Below are positions 33,855-45,957 of a stretch of DNA of 64,000 bases, in pieces (positions within the stretch are counted from its first letter, which is position 1; each line of letters starts with the position of its first letter). Below the pieces are notes generated by a model, which saw nothing but the letters and a program-made list of their open reading frames with translations, ran no database searches and was not told the DNA's origin. The DNA lies in assembly GCA_914767885.1 (NCBI GenBank), contig CAJZBQ010000020.1, positions 1,054,001-1,118,000 on the forward strand, given 5' to 3'. This DNA is from Blepharisma stoltei (Eukaryota; Ciliophora; Heterotrichea; Heterotrichida; Blepharismidae). The translations under genes and the position numbers were made by a program.

Positions 33855-34664
33855 ATGATTTGCACTAAAATGAGAGCATTAAGAAGACTCTTCGCAACAG
33901 TTGATTTTGGCTCTCGTGAAGTCCCTAAAGAAGAAAAGCAAAAACTAGTCAATGAAGTCTTTACCAGAGTTGCTGAAAAGTATGACATAATGAACGACGC
34001 CATGAGTTTGGGGATTCACCGACTTTGGAAGGACCAGTTTATCAGCGACATGGGAAATTTCCACACAAATTCCAATCTTTCATTTCTTGATGTCGCCGGT
34101 GGGACAGGAGACATTGGCTTTAGGATTGTGGAGAAGCTAAAGCAAGATATCCCTAGTTTTTACAGTGGAAATCAAACATGGGATCTTACCATTTCAGACA
34201 TCAACGCAGAAATGCTAGAAGTTGGAAAACAAAGAGCCTCTGCATTGGGATATAATATTAACTGGGTACAAGCTAATGCTGAAGAGCTCCCATTTGAAGA
34301 CAACAAATTTGATTTTTATACAATTGCATTTGGGATCAGAAATGTCACTGATAGACTAAAAGCACTAAAAGAAGCCAAAAGAGTGCTGAAACTTGGAGGC
34401 AGGTTTATGTGTCTGGAATTTTCAAAAATTAATTACCCTGTATTAGACCAGGTTTATTCGCTTTACTCACAAAATGTTATACCTGCCATGGGGAAAATTA
34501 TTGCAAATGATAGAGACTCTTATCAGTATTTGGTTGACAGCATTGAGAAGTTCCCGAGCCAAGAAGAGTTTGCGGCATTGATGAATAATGCTGGGTTTGA
34601 ATATATCACACATAGAGATCTCACGTTTGGAGTTGTTGCCATTCATTCTGGAATTAAACTTTAA
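33855..34664 (+). CDS. COQ5: COQ5, ubiquinone C-methyltransferase
   Basis: About 269 residues. Class I SAM-dependent methyltransferase of the UbiE/COQ5 family: VFTRVAEKYDIMNDAMSLGI-HRLWK, motif I FLDVAGGTGDIGFR, DFYTIAFGIRNVTD, then the C-terminal LGGRFMCLEFSKI and FPSQEEFAALMNNAGF. It adds the C-methyl group during coenzyme Q synthesis at the mitochondrial inner membrane. The start could be ATG at 33855 or 33870; the basic N-terminus (RALRRLFATV) fits a presequence. Uninterrupted. Confidence 0.95.
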   Translation: MICTKMRALRRLFATVDFGSREVPKEEKQKLVNEVFTRVAEKYDIMNDAMSLGIHRLWKDQFISDMGNFHTNSNLSFLDVAGGTGDIGFRIVEKLKQDIPSFYSGNQTWDLTISDINAEMLEVGKQRASALGYNINWVQANAEELPFEDNKFDFYTIAFGIRNVTDRLKALKEAKRVLKLGGRFMCLEFSKINYPVLDQVYSLYSQNVIPAMGKIIANDRDSYQYLVDSIEKFPSQEEFAALMNNAGFEYITHRDLTFGVVAIHSGIKL

Positions 34665-34805
34665 GTTATGGCTAGCTAAAAATAAAGTATCTTATTGATC
34701 TAAGTATTTAATAGTAGTAGCTACTAAGGAGCTGATAATTAAATATTAAATTGCTTGGCTACATAATGATCATAGAATAGTGCATAAAGTTAAAATTTAT
34801 AATAT

Positions 34806-37800
34806 TTAAGCTCTTTTTTTATCCTCGTGGCCTGGAATAACTTCATTTTCAGTAGTGAACCTTTTAAAATATTTTCCACACCCCTTCAGACCCCGGCAAA
34901 TTGAATTTCCACATTTTTTATCAATTCATGCAATTATTAAAGGTAGGATTATACCATTCGTAAACAAAAATAAAATCAATGCTTTTGTTATATAGTCTAA
35001 ATATGCACTCAAATTATTTAGAGAGTGTTTTTGCATTTTCGATAGCGAATAACAAAATTCAGCAACTATCATTACCCAGCTCATAATAAATCCTAAAATG
35101 ACACTTGTATTCCAACCCTCATCTAATTTGTTTTTCTTGAACTGGGTGCTTAAAACATTATATCTGAAAAACAGCTTTAATATCAATGGTATCAGCCCAA
35201 AAAGAACTGAAAGTAAGAAAATAACAAGTTTTTGCTCTTTAAAAATGATAATCAAGTCTACTTCTTTATTTATATACCGCATGTTATTATCAAAAGCTGA
35301 AATAGCAATAGTGATTTCTGTCAGCACCGCAACTAATAAATAAGTAAGCCTAAACTCTCGTGGGGAGTTCAAGTTAGTGAATCCTCAAACTCCTAAAATA
35401 TCATTGTGCATCATAAAATACTCTATAAAACGTTTGTTGAAAGTAACGTTATTTATGTTTTCATTTTCAATTGCTGTCATTGCTTTAGATAAAAGCGTTG
35501 AAGACTCATCTTCAAATTTGTCTTCATTGTGTGAAGGATTACCTACAATTATACCAATATCTTCAATGTTAAGGGCACTTTCACCTGCTTCTTTATTATT
35601 ATCAATGGTTTCTGATTTTTTAGGTGAGCTAGAATGCTTATTAGGGTTCTCTTTTAGTTCTTCTTCAATAAAAGTTTGGTCTATGCTAGGCGATTGATTC
35701 AATATGTACCTGGATTCAGCTGGAATCTGTGGTGGATCAAGAGGAATCGCTTTTTTCTCTAAGAATCTTAATGCGATTTTATTCAATCTTTTTAGTGAAT
35801 TCGTCAAATTTATGTGTGATGTGCTTGCCAATTGAATTTCGGCATATTTATAAGGATCATTCATTAAGTCTTTGTCAATATTCAATTTTTCCGTATTATT
35901 TTTTTCTTCAATTAAATTCTTGAGTTCTTTATTGTCGAGATTTTTATTTGTGCCTTTTTTTATCAAGGCTATTATAGCAGCACATCTTATTATATCAGCT
36001 ATGTCTTGAAACTTAAATTTTCTTTTATATCATCTAATAGCTTCGCCTAATTTTATCATTTCAATTATTCAGTGTTGCTTTTTAAACAATTCTTCTACTT
36101 TATCTTTAAATTTTTCACAGTTTTCTCATAAAACCTTCATCACTATTTTTAGATCATCAAAATTTTGTATATCAATGCAATTTTCAATATAGTTTTTTAC
36201 ATTTTTTGGAGTCAGCAAGTTATGGATTATAATTTCGTCTTTCATTAAACTTTCTAATTTTGTCTTTATGTTTTCTTTAAGTTTATAATAGATCTGATTA
36301 CTATTTTCATATTCTTTATCTTCATCATAATACTGCTTTTCCCTATTTCATATTTCCAAGAGATTTTCCCAGTTTTCATTTTCAGTACAAATAGCGTTGA
36401 TTTCTGCAATGATAGCTTTATTAGCTTCTAATACTTTCTTTTTTAAATCTTCTCCATAGAACTTATCATATATTTTAACATCTTTTCTTGCAATTAGGTA
36501 TAAAACTATGAAGAATCCATAGATAGCATATGCAGGAATAGTACCAACAGTAGGAATATCAAGCTGAGTTATTTCTAGAGTTCTTTCTTTCAAAATAGAT
36601 CAAATACTTGGATAAGGAAGAACTCCAACAAGCCCTGCAATGTCACAATAGCATGAAGCGATTCCATTTTCTTTCAAAGCTGTCCTGCAAAATTTAAATG
36701 AGAATTTTTTTATATTCATATCATAAACAGCACAAGTTGGACTCAAGCTTTTATCAACAATCTCATAAGAGACCTTATTATTTACTTCAGCAATTTCAGA
36801 GCTCTCTAGTACTGGGTTAATTAAAGTCCCAGTATTTTTAGATATACTAGATTGTACCAAGTTTGTCGTAAATTCATTTGAATAAGAATAAAGTTTGCTT
36901 ACAGTAATATTTGAGATCACAATTGACCCATCACGATACTCAACATTTTCTGAAGCAACATAAGAGTGATTAGCATAATATTGAAAAGAATCAGATATGT
37001 TATCTAGTGGAGCAACTGAAAGAATTGATAAAAAATATGTTGTTGAGTCAGAGTTTTTAGAAGTATCTATTTTAATCTGAGCTGAACTTTCTCCTGAAGG
37101 GGAATCAAACTCAATACTGTTCATTGCTGATTTACCATCAACAGAAAGAGTAGTTGAGTTGTATTTTTGGCCTTTATATTTTATAGGACTTTCGTTTGGA
37201 TTTGTGGTCATTAAGTACTTTAAACTTCCTTCACTATAAGTTTGGTTGATAAGTCTAAAAAGATCTGTTTCTGATATAGAAGAGTTATCTTTATTGTTAA
37301 TTAATTGTGTCTGAAGGCTGTCAAGCAGCTTATCAAGAGTATAAAGAGTTGTGTTGTAGGTATGGAAATCAAGAGTTTTTGTGTGGTTCAAAGCTTGGCT
37401 ATGTGTGCTGTGAATGTCAAGCAAAAGATCTTTATCATAGGTTTCTGATTTTCCAAGTAAGGTGTGGACAGCATCAATTACAGTGCTGGATTCGGATAGT
37501 CCTGTGCTTGGCATTGAAGAATTCATCCACTTGTTTAGGGTTCCAACCAAGTTTTGGACACAAATAGTTACTCATTTCCTCAAGGAAAACTAATTGAAAT
37601 TTTTTAAGAATATATTTTTTAATATATAATTATTTTTATATGACATCTTTGATACGTGAGTAAGCAATTCAATTAAATTTGAAACAGTTTGAAATCTATA
37701 CATAAAATATATAAATTAAATTATTTCTTTACTTTATAATATTTCCAATTTGAAATTAATAATTTTTTCAATCTAAACTTTTCAACGCTTTACTAACTCC

Positions 37801-40800
37801 ATAAGTTAATAAAAGCATTTACAATATTTTTTTTATTTTATATTAAATTTTTTTCGAATTTCAAAAGCAAAATTAATTTATAGAAATTTCCCATAGATGG
37901 CGCTGTTTGCCTGATTTGCCCACTGGGGAAATTTTTTGGTTCGACCAGTCCCATATGGTTTGGTCAAACAAAAAAATTTTCTGATGGGCAAATCAAGGGC
38001 AAACAGCGCCATCTATGGGAAATTTCTATATTTGTAAAAATGAAAGCAAATTAAAATTCAACATAATTAGAGATTTCATTATGATAATTATTACTTATAT
38101 ATCAAATATTTTTTTTATAAAAATATTTTTATTAACTTAAGTGGCTCGCCCAAAGAATCAGGATTTTTCCAATATTTTGTTCGCAAGGTGGGGGAGTAAG
38201 TAAAGTTAGGTTTTTTTGATCCTGGACATTATGAAATGCATATGACGCTACAGAATTTATTGAAGAAATTATCATATTTGAATCCATTGTGTCAGCCCCA
38301 TTATTCAGCAACACTTCTGATCTTTCTTTAGCATCCACATAATCAGTGTCCTTAATATTTACATAAGCTTCAACCTCACTAAAAGTCCCACGTGCATCAT
38401 AAATTCTACCTATAAGTTTGGTCTTCCCCCTCTCTCCAAGCACTATCTGAAAGCTATTTCCCGTTGTTTTTGGGGTTAGCGCATAAATTCTGCCTTCTTT
38501 TTCCTTAAAAACTTGATAATAAAAAGGTTCATCGCCTTCCAAGTCACTTCACCCTGCAAATAAAACATTAAAATGGCTGTCCAAAGCGCTGCCTTCACTC
38601 GGGTCTACTTCAAAAGTCCCTGAATTAGGCGGACAGTTTACATATCTTTTAATAGAAGCTTTAACAGGTACAAAAGAGACTGGATCGACTACTTTAATTT
38701 CAAATTCATAGTCAATTCCACAGAGCATGCTATTTTCTTTAATTGTCATGCTAGGCTGGTTCAAAGGAGTTGCAGCTATAAAGGGGTGGCCATATTTTTC
38801 TATTCAATAAATTATCATCCTCAGAGAGTCAGGGACTTCAGCTATTAGTCTTACGGGTGATGAAGGGTCTAAATAAGGAAACTGTGATACAATGTAGACC
38901 CTTGGGATATTCCCTTCGACTACATTAAGCCAGTTGACTTCAGATTCATATTCAGGGTAATCTCGAAGCTTGATGGTAAATGAGCAATTAAATCGAGATT
39001 CTTTGTTAAATACGTTAAGTTTAAAAGAGTCTCCGGCAAGCTCAATAAATTCGCCATTTGAGCAGTCATGTTTTTTAATAAAGGCGAAGCCTGTATCTAG
39101 ATTTATAGGTGCATTGTTATAGCTTGCAGTAATGTTTACTGTGATATTTGAATTGGCATAGACGTAGGTGTTAACTCCATTTAGGACTATGTTTGGAGGT
39201 GGGAGGGTAGCAATTATTGTAGCATTTGCTGAGATCTTGTAGGTGTTGTCGTTAAAGAAGGCATCAACGATTAATAAATATTCTCCTTTTTGGGTAAATA
39301 AATAAGAGAACTCAATCCCTGTAGACTCATAGATTTTATTTCCTAATAGTAGTCTTGATATTGAACTATTGTATAAGCTTCACACAACACTATAGTTTGG
39401 GTCAAGACGGATTTTTGGGCTTTTTATTATTTGAAATTTAAGCTTAGATATCGTATTATATCTTTAATATTTTTAATAGGAAAATTCATATATTTAATTA
39501 TTTTTTATCAAAAATTAAGAATTCATATCAAAGTTAGCTTTAAATGGCTTTTAAATAATATCAGTTCTGAACTGAATATTAGGATCTTTTCATGCGCTAA
39601 TTGCGACATCTTCAACTGTCATATTTACTGTAATACTAGAAGAAGCCTGCTGGCCAAATTTGTCCGTCACAATTAAAGTGACATTAAATTGGCGATGCTT
39701 ATCTGCTACATTGCAGCTTTCCAATGTGATATTTGCAATTCTCTGGGTATCATCTCCTGACCATAGCATAAAATCGCTTAAAACTCACTGATACTTTAGA
39801 CTTCCCAAGCGTGTTGGAGATCTTGAGCCATCAAAAATAACATTACATGAGCAGCAAACTTCAGGAATTGGCTCAATCAAAGATGTAGGCATAGGTGGAT
39901 TTTTATATTTCCAAGGGATATTTAAATATTTAAAATTTGTCTCATTATATTCACTAATAAATACTTTTTCTCTAAAAGTTATAGAATCTGTATGGTCATT
40001 TATATGGCCTACGTATATTAAAATTGCATTTATCCCAGTATATACGCAGTCAATGCTTTTTCCAATTGAGGAAATAGAATCTTGGGATAGTAATTTTTCA
40101 CAAGCCACATGTGTGCAGTCTTCATCACTGCAGAGGTCATTATTAAATGATAGCCATTTATCTGGTAATACTTGAATATAATTGTAGCCTAAATAAAACA
40201 CAACACCGAGACGTTCAGGCTGATTCATGAGGGAGATAGAGAAATCGTCATAATAAACAGGAAACGTAATAGGATATATATATCCTTCATATTTCAGTTT
40301 AATTGTAATAGGACCGTTTTTATTATTGTAGCTTGGATCTACAAATACTTTGAACGAGCATGTAAAGTTTTCGTTAAAAGGGCTGAAATCGCAAGAATTG
40401 CTACTAAAGGTTACATTATCATTGTCAATGAACTTTATATTTTTCATCCATGGATGAATTGTATTAATAATAAAGTTATCACTTCACATGCCAACTTTAA
40501 CCGTTGTATCTGCATCATCCCCACATCATCCACCACAGCACCACAAGATGACAAGACCACAACATCAAAATACCGCAACCACAACATCGATGCCAAGAAT
40601 TGGCACAATCCCTACAATTCCCGCAACTTCCACAACTCCCCGGATTGGTAGCTCCAAAAAATGCATATTAGGTGTTTGCCAACTACCTGCATTTTATAGG
40701 GAAGCTAGGCATCAGATAAGAAATAAGGAATCCTGGAGTATATCTGGAAAAAATGGATCCAGTATTTTTCTGTGCTATTTTCAAATGGAACTCTAATGCA

Positions 40801-43800
40801 AGATAATCTATCTAGAGATAAACAGTATTTGTCAATGCATTTGCATTTTTTGGCTCCATAAGCATAAGGGACACATTGGATGCAGAGGTTTTGCCCGAAA
40901 TTAGGACAAACAGCACACAGAACGTCTTCACAAATATTGCATGTATCTTTTCTAATGCACTGTATGCTTCAAAATCCGAGACAGCATTAAGAGCTAAGCC
41001 GAAAGAGAGCGATCTCTGGTGGAAATGCTGACATAACTTGTCTCGGATTAGACCTAAAAGGAGGAAAACCCTAATTTATAATTAATGGTAATGTTTTCTA
41101 ATGCAACCTCTATCACATGAAGAAAGACATTTTTCGCAAGATGGCTCTGATCCATTCCATATTTGATAATATTCGTCAATACTACAAAGCAGCAAGCAGG
41201 CTGAATCTTTTTCAATCCCACAAATTTCATCATTAAACTCAAAAGAGAAATCAATCTTCTCAAAATTTCACATTTTGGGATAGAGAATTTGTACAGATTT
41301 TAAATTATCTATTATCATTGTATATGGGCTTTTCTTGTTAATAGCCTAATAAGGGCAATGGCTGGCTGGATAACTATTTTGATCCAACTAAGTAAAACTT
41401 TGACCAAAAAACTACCCCTGTATTCTAATCATGACCTTATGATGCTATTTATAAAAAAAAAGTTAAATAATCATATATACTAATTATCAATTCCATTCTG
41501 TTAAAAATAATTTTTTTATAATATTTTAGAGAAATCCCACATTTTAAATCTGTATAAAAATCCGTTGAAATACGATCGCGGGCTTTTCGCTAGAAAAATC
41601 TTGGAATCAGGAATATCTCTGAATAGTAAATTTTGAAAACTCCACAGATACATACTGATATCGTTTAAGAAGATACCTAAAGAGGTAGTTGAATTTACAT
41701 AAGATATTGTAATTGCCCGAGGATGGCGCTATCTTGCGCCATCCTCGGGCAATTTAAAAAATGGCTCCACACCGGGAATTGAAACCCACGTGTGGGGCCA
41801 TTTTTGATGCGTGGAAGTTGATGCTCTCCACATACCAAAAATGGCCCCACACGTGGGTTCAATTCCGGTGTGGAATTGCCCGAGGATGGCGCAAGATAGC
41901 GCCATCCTCGGGCAATTACTATACAGTAAATGAAATATAAGTTCACTCAGAAAAGTTCATGCCTGGAGTAGCAAACGTAAATTCTTTTAAATCCCTGTCT
42001 TGAAAAGTTATTGACAAAGACCCATTGCTTGCCAATAAAAGCCTATTTTCATGCTCTAAAACATCTCCTGTCCCTAAAACTCAAAATCAGCCGCCTATAG
42101 TAAAAATATGTCCTATATAAGTCGAGTTTTCAGTTTGGAAAAACATATTAACCCCATCATGATAGAAACCCCGCTGCTTTGTAGGAACTGGGTCATCTTT
42201 TTCATGGTTATTAAAATGATTGAAGGTCTCTTTGCTTGATCCGCTTATAAAAATTCCATAATTTTCACTAAAGCCTTTATTTGGGTCTATTTCTGTGACA
42301 AGGCAAGGCTGGCCTGAGCATTCATAATATCCAATTGGAGGCTCATCAAGACAAACTGTATCTACAAGAACACCCATGCTGCAATTTAAGCATTCAAAAT
42401 GCCCATTATTATCGCAGACTGCACAATAATTATAATCACAATTTTCACAATAGTAATTTGAACTATTTTTAATAAAAAAAGCATTATCATCACAAATACA
42501 TTCATTGGTATATAAATTATGGGCAAGTTCTGCACAATGAAAACAAGTAGATTCTTCATAAGGCCCAGAGCAGTTGCGGCATAATTGGTCATAGCATAAA
42601 TTGCAGTTTGACTCTCGTATGCATCCTATGGAGCATGAAGATTCACAAGGGAAGCAAGTGCTGTTTTGGTTGTAAATGTAACTATAATCACAAAGAGGTA
42701 ATGAATTTAAAATTAAATCATTGCTCAAGTACCCTTCTTCAGAGAATCTGAAGTGTTGATTTTTTATTATTTTTATGCATTGAATTGCTATTTTAAGCTT
42801 GAAATATTATAGTTTATTGGTAAAAATAATTCAAGCGTCAAATTCTTGTTGGCTTGTAAGAGCTCTTTCACATATAAAAAAATTATAAATAAGGGATATA
42901 GAAGAAATATAGCCCCTTTGCTTAATTTTAGTGATCTAAAATGGCATAGGCTAATATGTCTATTTCTCCAATAAAATACTGGAAAATATAAATATAGCCA
43001 TCATAGCTACTATCTTGATTCTTGCCTAAAAGGATATAAGATAATTCCTCATCTCTGAATAGTAGAGGATAATAGGAATATAAAAATAATAAATTTCTAT
43101 TAGAGTATATCGATAATGTAGTAGTCGAATTGTAATGGCTTCCCCCATTTAAATTGAAACCAAAAAATCTGATCCGATTTCAATGGGGTTAATAAATTGA
43201 ATGCAATATTTTTAAATTTATATTATGAAGAATTAATTAAAAAGATTAATTGATTCACTGCTCAATGATTAAAGATTACTCTCTATTAAACAAGGCCAAA
43301 GCTATTTATATTAAATTATTTTTCATTATAAAAAAATTTTCCAATTAAAAAATAAAATTTTGTGCCAATTTGAATGGCATTAATTTTCACCAAAAAAATA
43401 ATCGATATATTGCTCCAATTTAAAGCGGGAGCAAGAAACAATTAATGTAAAATATGTCCAATTTTTAAGTGGAAAATCACTATGAGTAATAATATGTGTC
43501 AAATTATTTAATGGATCTTGAAGAAAAATGCTTGCTTTGCCATTAGAATTGATATAGCCCGAGCACTCTTTTGGCTCAAGCTTCCCACGAAAAAGGGAAT
43601 TGGCTTGGCAAGCATCGTTGATTCAATTAGGTCCCCTTTTCTGTCAGGAAAGATTAGGAAGCCTGAGCCAAAAAAATGCTCAGGCTATACTTGTATTTCC
43701 TTTCTCAAAAAAGTCCCCATTTTTAGGATTGATACAAAATATTAGAGTAAAGCTACAAGATAAATAAGCCTCTTGGCTAGAATTCAAATATTTTCCATCA

Positions 43801-45209
43801 CTAAAATACAATCCACGGCCTTCTATCGGGAAGGGGTCTATTATTTCTGGATTATTAAAAGGATGATAATAGTTTTTAAATTTCCCAGTCGTAAAAAACC
43901 CATATATTTCTTTATATTCTCCATCCCCTAATTGTGTATCAATCGCAATATAAGGCTTGTCTTTTTCGCTATCTCAGCCTGTTGGGACCCATTTTAAGCA
44001 CACCCCATCAATTAATTGATAATTTCCTTCACATTTTTTGCAATCAAAATAATTTACCGTCAAGCATTGGCTGCAAAAATTACTGTCACATAAATCACAA
44101 ATGCTTGTAGTTTCATTAAAAAAAGTGTTTAAATTGCATTCACATACAGATCCTGTGAGATTTCCTCTTGTTACACAGGTGTTGCAGACTGAAAAATGAT
44201 TGCATGAATAGCATTCTTTGGTTTCGCACAAATTACATCTTTCTAGTGTTCGGCAGCCATGTGCACATTCACTTAAACAGTTTACACAGGTGCCATTATT
44301 ATTGAATTCGTTAAATTCGCAGTCATCTGGACATGTAAAATCTGAAGCACAAAATAAGCATCCTGACATACAGGATAAATCTTGTAAATAATCATTAAGC
44401 CCTTCATTTGGGTTGTCATAATATCCTATTTTATATAAAAAACCAATAAAAGATTGGCTTACTGCAGGATCGTTTCCAATAAACCCTATGCTGTGATCGC
44501 GATATAAGTCTGTAGAAGGTGTTTGATATTGACTAGCTATTACTCCGTTATAAATAAGCTGAATATTTGTGAATCATTCATCGATAATTAAATTGCATGT
44601 GATGCTAATCTGATTCCAGTTCTTAAATAAGCTTTGCATATGTAGGCTTAAGTTATTCCCATTATGAAATAGCATATTTAAATAGATTTCCTGATGTGAG
44701 TCGATTGAAAGACTTAGTCATACTTTTGTGGAGTCTTTTTTAAGAAAAATATTTCCATTTGAATATGGTTTTATCCAGAAAGAAACTGTAAATCAAGGCG
44801 AAAAATTAAATTTATCTGAAGTCATATACGAGTTTGTATGAAAATAATATCCTCTTAAATAAGCAGGGATCGGATCATTTACATCAAAATCTGGGTATTT
44901 GTTTGTTTTATTTGACCCAATTTGAAAAATCCCATTCACATCCATTCCAAGAGTAAGTTGGTTTCCGAACGGAAATTGTGTGCTTTGTAGAGGAATAATA
45001 GGCAAGCAAAGATGATTCAAAAAGTAATAGCTAGGGTAGCATGAGTTGCATTGATACCATCAAGCATTTCCAAAACAAGTTTTGCATCCTTCAAAACAGC
45101 CTACACAGCTATATCCAATCACTAAATACCCATTATCTGTAGCGCAAGTTAGTCAATCGCATTCTGCTTGTCTGAGTAAGATAAAAAGAGCAACCAGTAA
45201 CTTTTTCAT
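34806..45209 (-). CDS. Large LamG / Cys-rich / REJ / GPS membrane protein
   Basis: About 2750 residues, about nine IESs. Signal peptide MKKLLVALFILLRQAECDW. Three repeats of a laminin-G-like domain plus Cys-rich module (about 44,990-43,980, 43,970-42,330, 42,250-40,900; knots such as CNLCETKECYSCNHF). REJ/PKD-like region (40,450-37,600; FEVDPSEGSALDSHFNVLFA). GPS-like motif just before the first membrane helix (CYCDIAGLVGVL, 36,630) without the usual H-L-T cleavage triplet. Helix at 36,550; long cytoplasmic helical stretch; four more helices (35,340-34,920). Resembles polycystin-1/REJ receptors but with no PLAT domain seen. Probably a surface or ciliary-membrane receptor. The segment 40,450-40,700 is unresolved. 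Confidence 0.75.
37569..38200. mobile_element. IES in REJ gene (632 bp): M1 MITE with nested H1 hairpin
   Basis: TA at 37569-37570 and 38201-38202; joins QDQKNLTL to TICVQNLVGTLNKW. The right end GGGGGAGTAAG is M1-like; 37881-38028 is an inserted H1 hairpin. Confidence 0.8.
37881..38028. mobile_element. Hairpin element H1, nested
   Basis: Begins TAGAAATTTCCCATAGATGG and ends with its complement; 148 bp, about 90% identical by eye to the DENND6 IES at 9118-9270. Shows H1 can land inside another element. Confidence 0.9.
39425..39556. other. IES in REJ gene (about 130 bp), edges uncertain
   Basis: The frame stops after WKDPNIQFRTDII and resumes at KSPKIRLDPNYSVVW. Similar TTAAAAGCC/ATAAAAAGCC flanks mark the edges, but no TA pair with matching phase was found. 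Confidence 0.6.
40453..40723. other. Unresolved low-complexity stretch of REJ gene
   Basis: On the plus strand rich in CA and CCA; on the minus strand Cys- or Gly/Val-rich in two frames. A 58-bp TA-bounded block (40666-40723) and a 16-nt intron (minus strand, ending GTAG near 40610) together could link SRIPY to GDDADTTVKVGMW, but this is not unique. Confidence 0.45.
40953..41098. other. IES in REJ gene (146 bp)
   Basis: Flanked by a 12-bp repeat (minus: TGCATTAGAAAA) containing the TA. Joins CDRGCIRK to DTCNICEDV. The interior has an inverted repeat (AAATCCGAGACA ... TGTCTCGGATT). Confidence 0.9.
41310..41521. other. IES in REJ gene (212 bp)
   Basis: TA at 41310-41311 and 41522-41523; joins FKMWDFSKI to DNLKSVQILYPKMW. 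Confidence 0.82.
41696..41921. mobile_element. Hairpin IES in REJ gene (226 bp)
   Basis: TA at 41696-41697 and 41922-41923; joins YISFTV to NSTTSLGIF. Double hairpin: GCCCGAGGATGGCGCTATC is repeated inverted at each side, with inner arms around CCACACGTGGG. Confidence 0.9.
42765..42936. other. IES in REJ gene (172 bp)
   Basis: TA at 42765-42766 and 42937-42938; joins DILAYAIL to KNQHFRFSEEGYL. Confidence 0.78.
43133..43452. mobile_element. M2 MITE IES in REJ gene (about 320 bp)
   Basis: Ends contain GCTTCCCCCATTTAAATTG and, inverted, GCTCCCGCTTTAAATTGG; the interior aligns with 29390-29748. TA pair chosen by phase (KNWT-YNSTTTLSIY); the terminal-repeat edges would differ by about 12 bp at the upper end. 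Confidence 0.75.
43553..43687. mobile_element. Inverted-repeat IES in REJ gene (135 bp)
   Basis: TA at 43553-43554 and 43688-43689; termini TATAGCCCGAGCACTC and TATAGCCTGAGCATTT extend about 30 bp. Joins EKGNTSI to NSNGKASIF. Confidence 0.92.
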
Positions 45210-45644
45210 AACTCAATAAATGTTCTATAATTATGTCAAATTATAAAATTCGAATTCAGATTATAATACAGACTAATTTTGAAGGAATAATAGAATAGAT
45301 TATGACTGATTTTTATTTTATTAAATCGAGCTAAAGCTAAATAAAGCATTGATATGAATTATAATTTTAGGAAATGCTTATGCTTTTTGGATTTTCTTTA
45401 AAACTGAGTACTTCTAAAGTAAGAATAGTTTTATTTTAAATATAAAAATTCCTGAACTTGAAGCAGTCTGGAAAAAGATCCCATCCCATTTATTAGTAGA
45501 TCATATGTACCATTTAGTTCTATTCATCCCTTATCACTATGATGTGGACTTTAATATAATTAGGCTCAAATTTGTTAGAAAAACAGCCAAACCTTTTATC
45601 AAAACTTCCTTTTTCCACCGCCCCTATATTTAAATAAAACAAAT
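45210..45644 (+). other. Spacer with a possible coding fragment
   Basis: From 45416 a plus-strand frame of about 70 codons runs to TAA near 45632 with convincing composition (ELEAVWKKIPSHLLVDHMYH, then FIPYHYDVDFNIIRLKF). No ATG lies near its start, so it would need an upstream exon or an IES join. The rest of the spacer is plain AT-rich sequence. Confidence 0.35.
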
Positions 45645-45878
45645 TTATCGTTTATTATTACCTAATAATTTTGAATATTTCGAACAAATTGAATAAGTAA
45701 AATCAGACGAATGAAAATTAGAATTTGAAACAATAAACAATTCCTCAGTTCTGCTTTCTCCATTTAGTGTCCTATTAAGATTTATAATAGAATTCGCAGA
45801 TTCTAAATAATTTTTACCATCTTCTAAGTTAAATTCATATTCAGCTTGATCTGTATTGCAACTGCACTTTGTTCCCAT
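45645..45878 (-). CDS. Small protein with predicted N-terminal lipidation
   Basis: 77 residues, MGTKCSCNTDQAEYEF to LLGNNKR. Gly2 with Ser6 fits N-myristoylation, and Cys5/Cys7 could be palmitoylated, a combination that anchors small proteins to ciliary or plasma membranes. The remaining sequence is unremarkable; no family recognised. Confidence 0.6.
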   Translation of the reverse strand: MGTKCSCNTDQAEYEFNLEDGKNYLESANSIINLNRTLNGESRTEELFIVSNSNFHSSDFTYSICSKYSKLLGNNKR

Positions 45879-45957
45879 TCTATTATTTTATTATCAATTA
45901 TTTAAATTTTTTACTCACATTTTGATTATCATGAAATACTAAATTTACCTAAATATA

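Noticed and set aside
40454-40796. Plus-strand Thr/Pro/His-rich frames
   Set aside because: Antisense of a low-complexity part of the REJ gene; no start context or family support.
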